NCBI GenBank assembly: GCA_018881555.1
Contig: JACAXG010000033.1
Span: forward strand, 6,716,979 to 6,780,978
Source of the DNA: Amblyornis subalaris
Taxonomy: Eukaryota; Chordata; Aves; Passeriformes; Ptilonorhynchidae
Reading direction: 5' to 3'
DNA: 64,000 nt
The notes below the pieces were generated by a model that searched no databases, had not been told where the DNA came from, and saw only the letters and a program-made list of their open reading frames with translations. Positions 1-11,765 of the stretch are shown piece after piece. A program made the translations under genes and the position numbers. Positions within the stretch are counted from its first letter, which is position 1. Each line of letters begins with the position of its first letter.

Positions 1-138
1 TGCGGGAGACCCAATCGGGTTGTGCGTGATCGCGTGAACTACAGCTGCAGAAATGGATAAGAATGGAGTAATGTAAACAATAAACGGACTCTTGCGTAAT
101 CATATTGATTCGTTGTACGAGGGTCACGTGCTCCCGCA
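1..138 (+). mobile_element. LTR or LTR 3' part of an endogenous retrovirus
   Basis: The stretch opens with TGCGGGAG and closes at 131-138 with CTCCCGCA, a perfect 8-base terminal inverted repeat with the TG...CA ends typical of LTRs. A polyadenylation signal AATAAA lies at 79-84, leaving about 50 bases of R/U5-like sequence before the CA end. It is richer in CpG than the DNA that follows. At 138 bases it is short for a retroviral LTR and shows no TATA box, so it may be an internally deleted LTR. Alternatively the TG start could be coincidental and the window may cut a longer LTR. The left target duplication is outside the window. Family not identified. Confidence 0.6.
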
Positions 139-2639
139 TTTATACTTTTTAATCTTAAATAAGTGAGGCTGGTTTGACTGTCTGAGAATACGACTTCTCC
201 TAGGTTAACTACCTTGACTGCCTAGTCTGCACTGGTTTTCCTGCCTCTGAAGCCTTCCGGCCAGCCATTGGAAAAGAGTAAGCACAAAATCCTCACTACA
301 ATGCGGTGTGCTTGAATGTTAAATGGTAAGCCTATGAGTTAATTTGGATATAGTAACTTCACATTTATTGCAGCTGCAGTTACCAAGATCTCTTTTGTCC
401 TGGTCGTCAAAGTTTGAAACTGAGGACTCCTTCCCAGTGAGGAACCCTGATCTCTTTAGACTTTTAGACTGTTTTCCAGTAGCATCCATGGGTAAATCTT
501 TACAAAGATCCTAACCTGTATTGTCTTAGCATCACTCTTCAATAAGAGTGTCTGATCACACCCACGTCACCACCTCTCCCTTTATAAATGTCATACTGTC
601 ATCTTGCTTTTCTTAGAGTCTAGGCAAGGTTAGTCTCTTTAGAAGATTAAATCCATCTAAAGTTACCAGCTAATGATCTCATGTTCTTTAAAAATAAATA
701 ATTTTGGAATGAGACTCTGTCTTTACAGTGCCTTATGTGATTTTTTTCTCCTATCTTTTAGATTTATATCTTGAGCACCAGGTACAAAGAGGGACATAAA
801 ACTTCAGCATATCATCTCTATTCCCCAGTTCTGGGAATACATCCTTTTGAATTTAGTTCCCAAAATGTTTCAGTGAGAAAAATTCCAAATGAACTTGTTC
901 AATAGCTGCTTTTTTCCACTTGTTTCTTTCAAAACCTTTCACTGAGCTTTATATCACTGCATAAATATTTTTATTCACTCAGAATTTTTATTTTCTTTTT
1001 TAGAAATAACTAATTAAAAAATTCATAATTTCCAATCCTAGGGAATATGTGCAAAACAATGAATTAGTGGCTTTGCACAAGTAGTAGTTATGCTGGTATT
1101 TTCTAACTTATTTTTTCCTGACTTTTTTGTCTTAGTAATGTTCTTCTAATATAGATTTTGTATGTGTAATATATTTTATTATTTCTTCTTCCTTTCCCTA
1201 ATATTTATTCAGCTGCAGTCTGCAAACTGGCTTTGTGTGCTTTTGTGTCTTTAAATATTTGCTCTTATAGGAAGACTCCTACATGTACATTTCTGGTGAT
1301 GATTCTAATGAGGTACCCCAGTCTTCAGGGCACAGTTCTGTCAGCAGGTGCTCCATACAAAGCAATGTTCAAGCTTGCAGGTTATTTTCACGATAGTGTA
1401 ATTTTCTGGAATGATTCAGCTTGCAGTGGGGGAAATACTGGCATGGGGCCCAGAGAACTTAAGCATCTCTTCTTCTTCTGAACTAATATTTATAAGCTAA
1501 ATACCACATGCTTTATAATATAAGCAAAAATTTGACATTAACTAATACTGGTGGCATTGTACTGGCAGTATTTTTATGGTGGTCAATTTTCCCCATTAAA
1601 AAATAAAAAAACCCGACAAAAGCCCACTCCTCAGCCCCAAAAGTCCAAATTGTTATTGGACTTGTGATTACAAAAGCAAAGACGTTTAACATCAATTTTA
1701 GACTAGCTAGATTTGCTTGCAAGTCTCTCTTTTCACTCGGTTTTTTAGTTATAAAACAAGAAATAATCCTGACATTATTCACTCTTTTGACTTATTGAAT
1801 GACTATGCACAGTGGCCATCCATTAAACAAAGGCCCCTTTATGAGCTTGCAGCAACATGTATTTTATATAAAAACACCATTTATTGCATATACCTCATAA
1901 ATTTTTTTTACTTATGATGAGAAGTTCTTAAAATACTGTAAAAAACCCCCACATTATTAATTCATTTGGTATTAAAAATCCTTCATAATTACGGTATTGT
2001 TTGCAAAATAGAGTATGAATTAAAANTCTATAATTAGAGACTTTGATTTTAAAGAGAAGTTTAAAGAGAATGCTATATATCTTCTTTCNAAACTTCCCTA
2101 TTACAAGTCCATGTTTACCCTACAAGAGATTGTAAAATTTTTGTAAAAAAAAAAAAAATCAAAGAAAAATCATCTGGTTTAAAAAGTCAGTATGCCAAAC
2201 CAAATTTTAGTCAAAATTAAGCAACCTTTCTTTAATCGATATTTTTAAAATTTTTTACAAGTTTTCTCAAAGAACAGGTATGACCATCCAAAGTTTACAG
2301 CGGAGATCACAAAGTTTTGTCATCTCTGTATGCTGGTCCTTAGAATAATTGCATCCCTGGGTCCAAAAATGAATTCTGTAAACGATCTTTGCTGGAAAGT
2401 GTTTTTAAATGATCTTGCAGCAGTTAAGTGTATCAATCATCAGTCTACTTTTTGACAGTGTTCTTCCTGGTAAAATCAATATTAAGTCATACAGGTAGTA
2501 CACAGTGTGAGAGATTTCCATTTTGTATCAACTGCCAGGAGTTACTGCCAGGGAACAGCTGTGGTGCTGCCCTACATGGACAGNAGAGCCAGGATACAGG
2601 AGCTGGAGGCAATGGTGGGGAGGCAGACAAGACCAGTGA
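139..2639. other. AT-rich DNA without recognisable gene
   Basis: No gene or repeat family is recognised. Open frames here are under 95 codons and resemble nothing. A run of 14 A lies at 2145-2158. Single unknown bases occur at 2026, 2089 and 2584. Confidence 0.6.
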
Positions 2640-2930
2640 GATCATCAATCACAGAACATTTTGTGTTGGAAGGGACTTTCAAAGGTCATCTAATCCAACT
2701 CCTCTGCAATAAGCAGGGACATTTTCAATTAGATCAGGTTACTCAGAGCCCTGTCCTACCTGACCTTGAATGTTTTCAGGGATGGGGCATCTATAACCTC
2801 TCTGGGCAACCTGTTCCAGTGTTTTACCACCCTCATTGTAAAAATCTTTGTCCNTAAATCTAGTGTAAATCGACCTTCTTTTAGTTTAAAACCATTGCCC
2901 CTTGATCCTCTCACAACCGGCCTTGCTATG
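2640..2930 (-). mobile_element. CR1 retrotransposon 3' end fragment
   Basis: Read on the plus strand this is the reverse complement of a CR1 3' terminus. It contains the terminal block ATCACAGAAC, then the diagnostic stretches GGAAGGGACTTTCAAAGGTC (2669-2688) and the 'dead on arrival' tail of ORF2 reading backwards (AGGGATGGGGCATCTATAAC, CAACCTGTTCCAGTGTTTTA). It covers only about 290 bases, as is usual for strongly 5'-truncated CR1 copies. It carries unknown bases at 2584 (just outside) and 2854. The exact left edge is blurred because CR1 does not leave a clean target duplication. Confidence 0.9.
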
Positions 2931-4249
2931 ACGTTGTAGAAAACTGTAGAAAGTGGTTGTACCTACATGACACATCCTATCTCACTTTATTTTCAACATC
3001 TGCCACGTGTCAGTTGCCTCAGTGAGGAGCTGAATTCAAGCTGGCATACCCATGGTAGGATTGAAGGGAAAGGAGTGTCAGGTGTGCACAGGTTTCATCT
3101 ACCAAACAGCATATGCCCCAGGGGCCACAGGCAAGGGAAGGCCAGACCTGAGAGCGTCAGTCAAACCGAGGTGTGAGGGCATTCACGCTATCAAGGGGTT
3201 ACTGACACCTGCCATGTAGCTTCAGGAAGCTTATGGTTGAACAAATAATTAAACATACTTCCCTTATACNTCAAAATTCCCTTATACTTAAAAGATCCAA
3301 CAGAAGATCTGATAATAAAAGAAGAGCACACAATGAATAAAAAACCAGCNGTGGATCAACTGGATTAAAAATTTTAACCAAGACTATTTATTTGAAAGCA
3401 GGTGATAAACATCTCCATTGACAAAGTAAAAGTCAATAGGTTACAGTAATTTACTAAAAAAGGGGGACATTGATGTTGAATGTTATCAAAATTGAATGTT
3501 TCAGACAAGTCTGAATAGGATATTCCCAACAGGTTAAATATAAATTCTTTATCATGACTCTTCATTTAGTAGACAAGATCTTTCACTGGTTCATTTGAAG
3601 AGGGTCATTTAAAGTCAGTAAACATATACTTGGAAAGACCAGATGAGAACCTGATCCATTGTCTTTTTTTTCCATTGTATGTATTCAAGAGACTGATTCA
3701 GATAAAGATATCTAGACAATATAGGAATAGATGCAATTGCTATTTACAGCTAGTAACTTATCATTGCAGAGTGTCTGTACTGAAGACTCTTAGATTAATC
3801 ATGTTTTTACATACGTCTTTCGTGAGATATTTTAAATTTTTTTTGAAAATTGTATGCGTTTGTGAAGACCATATAAATATCTACTGTTTATGAAACACAT
3901 TTATAACAACTTTTTTAAAAAGCTTTTTTAAGTTCAAAATTTTCTCTGAAACCATATTTTGCATGAAGATCAATGGCGATTAAGAATTATCTTTGAAGTT
4001 GAACACTTGTGGAGAAACAGATGAAATGTTTTATGTACTTTTCTCTGTGATTTCAGCTAGCCAAAGTAAAGAATTTACAGATGGTTTTGAAGAAGGTGGG
4101 AGGGAAGGAATCAGATATTTATCTCATTTAGAATTAAAATTGTGCCATAATGGTGAGATTTTAATGATTGATTTTGTTTTGAAATACAAAAGAAATAAAT
4201 ATTACTCGGTGCCTGAGAACTCCTAGGTTTCAGGAAATTTGATGTGAGA
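2931..4249. other. AT-rich DNA without recognisable gene
   Basis: Nothing recognised. Unknown bases at 3270 and 3350. Short open frames on both strands have no family resemblance. Confidence 0.55.
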
Positions 4250-4870
4250 CAGTTTGAAGTCAACAGCCAAGATAAATAGCTGCTGCCTGGGAATGAACTA
4301 GATATATATCGCAATGCTTGTCCTGGGGGAGATTAGGGTGCCATAACCACAAGAACAGAAGCATACCACTCGGTAGCGTGACATATAATTTATTTACACA
4401 GAATTTGGGATAATGACTTCTGCGCTCAGATCCCAGTTCTAAGATGTCTGTTCCTTGGCACAAGCACANTACACAGTCATGCCAACACAATATCTGTGTT
4501 TCTCTTTGACTTTGGTGCAGCTCAGACACCACGGTGGACCTGAGGAAAGAGGATTCACACCGACGAAGTCCTGTCTGACAGCCCCAGCCTCTGGCTGGAG
4601 CTGCGCTTAAGTCCAGACTGATACAATGGGCCAAGCACCCAGGTACCAAGTGACTCCTGAGAGGCAGCTGTTTTCACTCTTTATTGATGTTTAAAAACAG
4701 ATTGGCATAATAAGCTGCAAAAGGCTTTGCTACTTATGTATCCACAAGCTGATGTCTGTGACTTTCCCCACATCCATCACCAATCACAATTCGTTACCTG
4801 TGTTACCATCACCTTCCAGGCTCCCGCCCTGAACCAGTTATAGAGATACCAAGCTGCTAATAGCTTTCCT
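4250..4870 (-). mobile_element. possible LTR-like sequence (weak)
   Basis: On the minus strand this stretch has the order expected of an LTR promoter and end. There is an inverted CCAAT-type motif (GTGATTGGTGATGG, near 4780), a weak TATA-like ATAAGTA (near 4731), and an AATAAA signal (plus-strand TTTATT at 4680-4685). A GC-richer segment of U5 type follows, down to about 4510. It is clearly less AT-rich than its surroundings. I could not find a convincing TG...CA boundary pair or a target duplication, so it may instead be another repeat or unique DNA. One unknown base lies at 4469. Confidence 0.3.
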
Positions 4871-7800
4871 CTTTCCTTATTTCTTTCCTGCACATACCTA
4901 AACCACTAAAGTGGGACAGATCAGCCTGTGTCTCATTTAGCAGCGCTCTTGGATGGGCATTCCCGTGACATTTATCGTGCATCTGTGTTCTGTGAACAGA
5001 CACCCGTACCACCTAACCAGAGAGGGCTGGGCAGCTGTGCTCAAGGTCTCCGAGCTGTGCTTTCAGATAGCCTTTATCCTTCCAAAGTTAAGTATTTTTT
5101 TTACCAACACATGTTTTTTCCCAAAACCAGAATTTCCTATCAGTTATATGCATAATTAAAAAAGTTATTTAAAGAATAGACAAACCCTTGTCCCTTACAA
5201 AAAGCATGACAGTCTAGTAGGTGGTCTAAAGCTGGCTAGTAATTTTCCTGGTATTATTTTTGCATTTCCTTTTGAAATTGCTTCAGACTAATAGGATCAC
5301 ATTTAGGTACTTTGTGAATTTTGGTTTTGAGTAATGTATTACGAGAAGAAGACAAATGGCTTTCAAGCTTCAGATATAGGAAGAAACATTCTGATTTGTA
5401 GCATAGGTAGTCATTACTAGGTTTTCTGAGGATTTTTGTGAAAATAGTTTCAACAGCAACCAGCCTGATACTTCATAATAAACCAAGAAGATTGATTTTA
5501 GTGATCTGAAAACAGAGGGGTAATTATATTCTCATTTTCATGTTCATGATGTGCACAATTCTCCTATCAAACTTTAATGGTCGTTACAAGTGCAAAAACA
5601 TATGCAAGAACATAGAGAAAACACCACAAAGCTGTTAGCTTTGAAATTCATTGTCAGATAGCAAATATTATCGCTATAAATCTTAGCTTTCACAGCCAGC
5701 GAGAGCTGGAGGCTAGACTAGAGAAAAAGACAGGCTTGGAACTGTAGCTGTGCATTAAAAGCAACACACTGTACATTGCTAAAATATGTATTGTGATTAA
5801 GTTAATATTGAACTGTGAATTTTATAACCTTTCCTGATTTTCTTTTCCCCAGGCAAAAATCAACACTTTTCTAACTGCAGTATCCTTCACAATTCATTTT
5901 CTGTATCATCAAAAGAGGTGTATTAAACACTCTGGGAGAAAACACAGTCTCTGATATGGTGGCAGCAGGGTGCATATGGTTTCATAACAACATTAAAAGC
6001 TCATCTCTCCTCCTCTCTCTTTCCAGGAGTTGCTGTGGGAAGGGTGACACAGAAGTGAGAGTGCAATCCCTGCGGTCTGTTCTCAGAGAGTTGTGAAAAA
6101 AGACGGCATGGAGGAGTTCAGGGTATACTAAGTAACATCTGTTCCTAAATGGATGCAATAACATCCAACCTGCTTAGCACAAACAGAAGCATGTCAAGTT
6201 AAACAGGGTAGCAGCAGGACGCAAGGTACAGCATGTGGAAGTCATGAAAATAAGCAAGTGGATCACTAACATTTGTGACACCAATCAGCTACATGAACAG
6301 GTTGATGCATTCCTGGTGACATGTCCATCTATTAAAAACACAGTGGAAATGTGGAATACCAGCCATTTGAAAAAATGTAAAAAAGAAGCATGTGAAATTG
6401 TGATTTACAGTATTTACTCTTGGGTTTTGACCCAATCAGAATTTTAAGGGTAAAGCTGGACAGTTAAAAAACACGACAATAAGAGGGGGGAAAAGTTTAC
6501 AGCCAAACAGAAAGCTGGACTGGAATTTGAAGGGGTAACCGGAGAGAAACCCTTACCTGTGCTTTCACAAGACTTTTTTTTTTTTCAGAGACTGAGTTGT
6601 TTCCTTTTCTGATATCTGGGGCTTTCCTAAGACTGTAATGATTGTTTTTTCTCCAGGCTCTTCTGCCACCTTTGTTTGAGTTCAGAAAACTCTGTGTATA
6701 CAATTTGATTATATATTTTTTTTAAAATCTAGGTATAATTATGCATAGATGGTCATTCATTTCTCAGAGGAAAAGCTACCCTATTTAAAAATAAAAGGCC
6801 CCAATCTGAAAGCTATCTAATGAAGCCTCAGTGAAGGAGGGAATTGGAAAGGATCAGACAAAGTAAAAATAGATGTTTCAAGGCAAAAATTAAAGAAAGC
6901 ACATGATAAGTGAAAAGAAATACTGGGAAGTTGATTGAAACCAGATATAACAGAAAAGTTACATTTACAGGGAATTTGATTAATTGCTTGAGATGACATT
7001 TGCAACTGTGATGATTTTAGCCCATAGGTTTGCTCTGTGGTATGGCATGGCCAGCTTGCCACTGTCCATATGAGTGCTCCATGCTAAATCCTTCCTGCAA
7101 GAAACATCTCAAACACATCTTCTGCTTCAGCCTTTAATTGCAAGTTTTCCTTTCCCCAAACCAAGCTGTTCTAGAAGGAAAAAAAATACGATTTTTGTGT
7201 CTTCCTGGAAACACTACAGAGACATGTAACATGCTGGATAATTAAATCTTTACACCAGTAGAAAAACAGACAGCAAGGACACAAAAAGAAAATTCACCAA
7301 TTCTTTTAAGAAAGGATAAGACTGTCTCTATCAGAAATTAGATGAGGGTTTGGGAGGTAGTTTCATGCTTCCCTGCAGGGGGAAATAGTTTTATACTGCT
7401 TTTCCACCAAGTACATTAAACATAAGTCTGGCACCTTCATCTAGTTTTTCAGTCATTCTTCACTTGGTGTTACACACTGAGCAAAATTTGACTCACTCTA
7501 CTCTGGTAGTGCTTTTAGTGAGTTGCCATGAAAAACAGCATGGCATTTTAACCTAACAGCATGAGAGCAAATAGTCATGCATCTCCACTGGAAACAATAT
7601 AAAATAGGAAGCAGATAATATTACCAATGCTATATGCATGATCCTGCCAGCATCCTGTGCCATTAACCAAGTGCTTGTAAACATTACAAAATACAGAAAA
7701 CTAACCCGCAGATTGGCGTTTTTAAGGTTTGATTTTGTTCAGCCCCTGTGCCTGGCAGCAAATTCTGCAACATCCAAACTACCAGATGCCAGCTTGTTTT

Positions 7801-8603
7801 GATTTGCTCTTTGGTTTACAGCTGGATATTGCTAAGTGGGTGCAGACTATCAGGTTTATTACTTTGGCTCCTTATTTATTTGCTTTATTTGTTTTCACGT
7901 ACAAGGAATAAACAACTCTCTGTTTAGCTGTCAGTAAATCTCTGGGTTGGAGTGCATGGTGTGACAGTCCTTAGTCTGAATTAATTAAGAGACAAAATCC
8001 GATCAAAGAGTGGCTGTGGAAGAAGAGGAATCAGTTTGCTGTTAAGAGGCTCCCTATGAGAACAGGCCTGTTAATGAGGGATGGTTTTCTGTGTGTGATA
8101 GAGGGGTGGAAAGCAGGAAGGGATATCTGTGTTAGGGAAAAGCAAACCAGCCAAGGCGTGTTTTTCAAAGTTCTTCATAAAACAAACTCCCTGCCTTGTT
8201 GTGAGGAGGGAAACTGGGAGAAGTTAATGCTTAAGCGTTGCATTTGGTGTAAAGTGTCTGATCTCATTTTGACATAATATGTTATACTTTTAATTTTTTT
8301 AAGAACAGTTTTGACATGAAACTCATCTTGAAACTACTTTTGTTCTAAAAAAAATACAGGAATTATTTTGGCTAAATGTAGCTTTCTTTGGGTTTGAGGA
8401 TAAAAATAGGAGAGAGTGAACAAAAAAGATGAAAACATGTGGAAGTGGCATATCTTTGCATAAATCCAGAAGGTATTTAATCCAGAAAGTAAAAATTAAC
8501 CCATATTTGCAAAGTTCTTCTAAGAGGTAGCAGACTGTCTCACTAATGTAAAATTCCATCTGTCTGGAAAGACTCAATTGTAATCCGGGTTGACTGGTTG
8601 GTG
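4871..8603. other. AT-rich DNA without recognisable gene
   Basis: I see no gene, RNA or assignable repeat here. There are short poly-T and poly-A runs only. Open frames are at most 121 codons and end within low-complexity or CR1-derived sequence. Confidence 0.55.
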
Positions 8604-8608
8604 AGACA

Positions 8609-8857
8609 GGAGCGCAGGTGGTGTTCTGCTCAATTCCTTCAGCAGCAGGGATGAATGATGAAAGGAACAGGAAAACACATGTTATCAATCAGTGGCTTAA
8701 GGACTGGTGCCATCAACACAATTTCGGGTTTTTTGTTCATGGGACAATTTTTACGGCACCAGACCTGCTAGAGTCAGACGGGCTTCATCTATCTAGCAAG
8801 GACAAAAGGATTCTAGCACATGAGCTGGCAGGGCTGATTGAGAGGGCTTTAAACTAG
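8609..8857 (+). pseudogene. CR1 ORF1 C-terminal remnant (SGNH/GDSL esterase-like)
   Basis: About 80 codons remain of the CR1 ORF1 protein, which in this family ends in a GDSL/SGNH-type esterase domain thought to act in the ribonucleoprotein. The visible part runs from GAQVVFCSIP through NQWLKDWC to DGLHLSSKDK and closes with AGLIERALN and a TAG stop at 8855-8857. DGLHL is the DxxH block that supplies the catalytic Asp and His in SGNH hydrolases, and it is intact. The GDS and GxND blocks lie upstream and are missing because of the 5' truncation, so no working enzyme is possible. The start codon is gone. ORF2 follows after about 85 bases, the usual CR1 arrangement. Confidence 0.88.
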
Positions 8858-8942
8858 TTTTGAAGGGGGAAGATGATCAAACTAGTCTTTCCAGAGAGGA
8901 GCCTAAGGGTAGTAAGCCAGAGTTAGGGTTGAAATCAGCAGC

Positions 8943-9583
8943 CCAGCTGAAGTGCATGTACACTAATGCACCCAGCTTGAGCAACAAGACGAGTTGGAAG
9001 CCGTGGTACAGCAAGAAAGCTATGATGTAGTCGCCATCAGGGAAGTGTGGTGGGATGACTCGCATGACTGGAGTGCTGCAATGGACGGCTACAAGCTCTT
9101 CAGAAGAGACAGGAGAGGGAGAATAGGTGCAGGGCTGGGTCTGTATGTTAGGGAGTCTCTTGATGATACAGAACTTGAGATCAGTGATGATAAGGTTGAG
9201 TGCCTATGGATAAGAATCAGAGGTAAGGCCAACAAGACCGACATCCTGGTGGGAGTGTGTTATAAACCGCCCAACCAGGATGAAGAGGTGGATGAAATAT
9301 TCTATAATAATGGAAGGATGTTTCAAGATCGCCAGGCCTTGGTCTTGTGGGAGATTTTAACCTGCTAGATATCTGCTGGGAACTCAACACAGTGGAGATG
9401 AGGCAGTCTGGGAGGTTCTTGGAGTGTATGGAGGAGAGCTTCTTGTCACAGCTGGTGAGAGAGCCTACCAGGGGTGGGGCTCTGCTGGACCTGCTGTTTG
9501 CAAACAGAGAAGGGCTGGTGGTGGTCGGAGGCCGTTGGGAGTACAGTGACCATGAAAAAATAGAGTTTTCAATATTCAGTTAA
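8943..9583 (+). pseudogene. CR1 ORF2 APE-type endonuclease domain, frameshifted
   Basis: This is the N-terminal endonuclease of CR1 ORF2, which nicks target DNA to start reverse transcription. Reading begins as LKCMYTNA at 8949, shifts frame near 8985, and continues open from 8994 to 9368 with VVAIREVWWDDSHDW. The usual family motif there is ITETWWDDSHDW: the catalytic Glu is kept but both flanking Thr have changed. A second frameshift near 9310-9350 leads into GDFNLLDICW (catalytic Asp and Asn of GDFN) and a final YSDHEKIEFS carrying the catalytic SDH histidine, ended by TAA at 9581-9583. The catalytic residues survive although the frame is broken, which suggests decay by indels after insertion. 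Confidence 0.92.
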
Positions 9584-10011
9584 ACAAGGAGAGGCATCAA
9601 CAAAACTTCCACATTGGACTTCCAGAGGGAAGACTTTGGCCTCTTCAGGTTGTTGTTTCAGAGAGTGCCTTGGGAAACAGCCCGTAAAAACAAATGGGTT
9701 CAGGAAAGATGGACATACTTCAAGAAAGAAATCTAGAAGGCGAAGGAGCAGGCTGTCCCTATATGCTGGAAGATGAGCCAGCAGGAAAAATGACTGGCCT
9801 GGATGGGCAGGGAATTTTGAAGGAACTCAGGAAAAAAAGAGGGTGTATCACCTTTGGAAAGAGGGGCAGGCAACTCACGAAATTTTTAAGGATGTTGTTA
9901 GGTCCTGCAGAAACAAAATTACAGAGGTGAAAGCTCAACTAGAACTTAATCTGGCCTTTTCTGGGAAGGATAATAAAAAATGTTTTTATAAATACATTAA
10001 TAGCAAAATGA
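9584..10011 (+). pseudogene. CR1 ORF2 linker between endonuclease and reverse transcriptase
   Basis: Spread over two frames, this segment matches the region between the endonuclease and reverse transcriptase of CR1 ORF2. The first frame contains FQREDFGLFR and later WVQERWTYFK. The second frame, open from 9843, contains VVRSCRNKITEVKAQLELNL and a KKCFYKYINSK stretch typical of the family. At least one frameshift lies between about 9720 and 9843. No enzymatic motif is expected in this part. Confidence 0.85.
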
Positions 10012-11124
10012 GTGCCAAGGAAAACCTTCATTCTNTATTGGACATGGGAGGGGAATAAAATTACCAAAGATGAGGAAAAGGCTGAGGTTCTTAACACCTT
10101 CTTTGCCTCAGTTTTCAACCATAAGACAGGTTGTCCTGAGGACAACTGGCCTCTTGAGCTGGTAGATGGGGACAGGGAGAAGAATAGCCCCCCAGTAATC
10201 CAGGAGGAAGAAGTTAGAGACCTGCTGAGCCACTTAGATGCTCACAAGTCTATGGGACCAGGTGGGATCCATCCTAGGGTGATGAGGGAGCTAGCAGATG
10301 AGCTCCCTCATTTATCATCAGTCCTGGCTCACAGGGGAGGTTCCAGGTGACTGGAAGCTGGCCAGTGTAACGCCCATCCACAAGAAGGGTGGAAGGAGGA
10401 TCTGGGAAACTACAGGCCTGTCAGCCTGACCTTGGAGCTCGGCAAGGTTGTGGAACAGATTATCTTGAGTGCCATCATACCACATCTACAGGATAGCCAG
10501 GGGATCAGGCCCAGCCAGCGTGGATTTAGGAGGGGCAGGTCCTGCCTGACCAATCTGATCTCCTTTTATGACCAGGTGACCCATCTGGTGGTTGCGGGAA
10601 GGGCTGTGAATGTTGTCTACCTGGACTCCAGCAAAACCTTTGACACTGTCTCCCACAGCATCCTTCTGGAAAAGCTGGCAGCCCATGGCTTGGATAGGTG
10701 CCCTCTTTACTGGGTTAAGAACTGTCTGGATGTTTGGGCCCAGAGAGTGGTGGTGAATGGTGCTGCATCCAGTTGGTGGCCAGTCACTAGTGGTGTCCCC
10801 CAGGGATCAGTGTTGGGCCCAGTTCTATTTAATATCTTTATTGATGACCTGGATGAGGGGATTTAGTCCATCATCACCAAATTTGAAGATAACACCATGT
10901 TGGGTGTGAGTGTCGATTTGCTGGAAGGTAGGAGGGCTCTGCAGATGGACCTGGACAGGCTGGATAGATGGGCCAAATCCAATGATATGAGGTTTAACAA
11001 GACCAAGTGCCTGGTCCTGCTTTTTGACCACAACCACCCTCTGAAGCACTACAGGCTGGGCACAGAGTGGCTGAACAGCAGTCAGGCAGAAAGGGACCTG
11101 GGGGTACTGACTGACGGTAGCTGA
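10012..11124 (+). pseudogene. CR1 ORF2 reverse transcriptase, inactivated
   Basis: The CR1 reverse transcriptase copies the element RNA at the nicked target. Visible blocks in order are KSMGPGGIHPRVM (about 10250), [15 protein letters not shown] (about 10503), [14 protein letters not shown] (motif A, about 10613, catalytic Asp kept), and [16 protein letters not shown] (motif B, about 10789). Motif C follows. A frameshift near 10345 and another near 10415 separate the 10012-10350 and 10432-10866 open frames, and an in-frame TAG stop occurs at 10864-10866. Motif C, normally FADD, reads FEDN at about 10880-10891, so the second catalytic Asp is replaced by Asn. The thumb-like region follows in frame from 10897 (SVDLLEGRRALQMDL) until a TGA near 11122. 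An unknown base sits at 10035. Confidence 0.93.
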
Positions 11125-11765
11125 ACATGAGCCAGCAGTGTGCCCAGCTGGCCAAGAAGGTCGATGGCATCCTGGCCTCTACCAGCAATAGGGTGGCCAG
11201 CGGGATCAGGGAAGTGATTCTTCCCCTGTACTTGGCACTGGTTAGGCCATACCTGTATGTTCAGTTCTGAGCCCCTCAATTTAGGAAAGATGTTGAGATG
11301 CTGGAGTGTGTCCAGAGAAGGGCAATAAGGCTGGTGAAGGGTTTGGAGCACAAGTCATGTGAGGAGTGGCTGAGGGAGCTTGGGTTGTTTAACCTGGAGA
11401 AAAGGATGCTCAGGGGTGACCTTATCACTCTCAACAACTACCTACCTGAAAGGATGCTGTAGCCAGGTGAGGGTCGTCCTCTTCTCCAGGCAACCAGTGA
11501 CAGGACAAGAGGACATACTCTTAAGCTGCACCAGAGAAGGTTTAGTTTGGACATTAGGAAGAATTTCTTCACAGAAAGGTCAATTGGGCGTTGGAATGGT
11601 CTGCTGAGGAAGATAGTGGAGTCACCATCCCTGGAGGTGTTTAAGAAAAGACTGGATGTGGCACTTAGTGCCATGGTTTACTTGAAAAGGTGATGTTAGG
11701 TCACAGGTTGGACTTGATGATCTCAAAGGTCTTTTCAAATCTAGTTTATTCAGTGATTCTGTAAA
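11125..11765 (+). pseudogene. CR1 ORF2 C-terminal region and 3' UTR
   Basis: The C-terminal part of CR1 ORF2 is recognisable but frameshifted: [18 protein letters not shown] after 11126, then a segment matching the conserved RNFFTERS-type stretch near 11560-11580 and the [11 protein letters not shown] stretch at about 11622-11654. The 3' UTR runs from about 11690 and contains the CR1 hallmark GGACTTGATGATCTCAAAGG (11711-11730), ending near 11765. The same tail recurs in all the shorter CR1 copies of the window and gives the basis for recognising them. Confidence 0.92.

Larger units (their letters stand above)
8604..11765 (+). mobile_element. CR1: 5'-truncated CR1 LINE with ORF1 tail and most of ORF2
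   Basis: This is the longest mobile element in the window, about 3.2 kb of a family whose full length is about 4.5 kb. In order it holds the last part of ORF1, a short gap, the ORF2 endonuclease, a linker, the reverse transcriptase, the C-terminal region and a 3' UTR. The 3' UTR ends in the CR1-typical TGATTCTGTA at about 11753-11763. The 5' end is lost, which is the normal result of incomplete target-primed reverse transcription. Every coding part is damaged by small indels and stops, so the copy is dead. One unknown base lies at 10035. Its strand is opposite to four of the five other younger CR1 copies. Confidence 0.97.
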
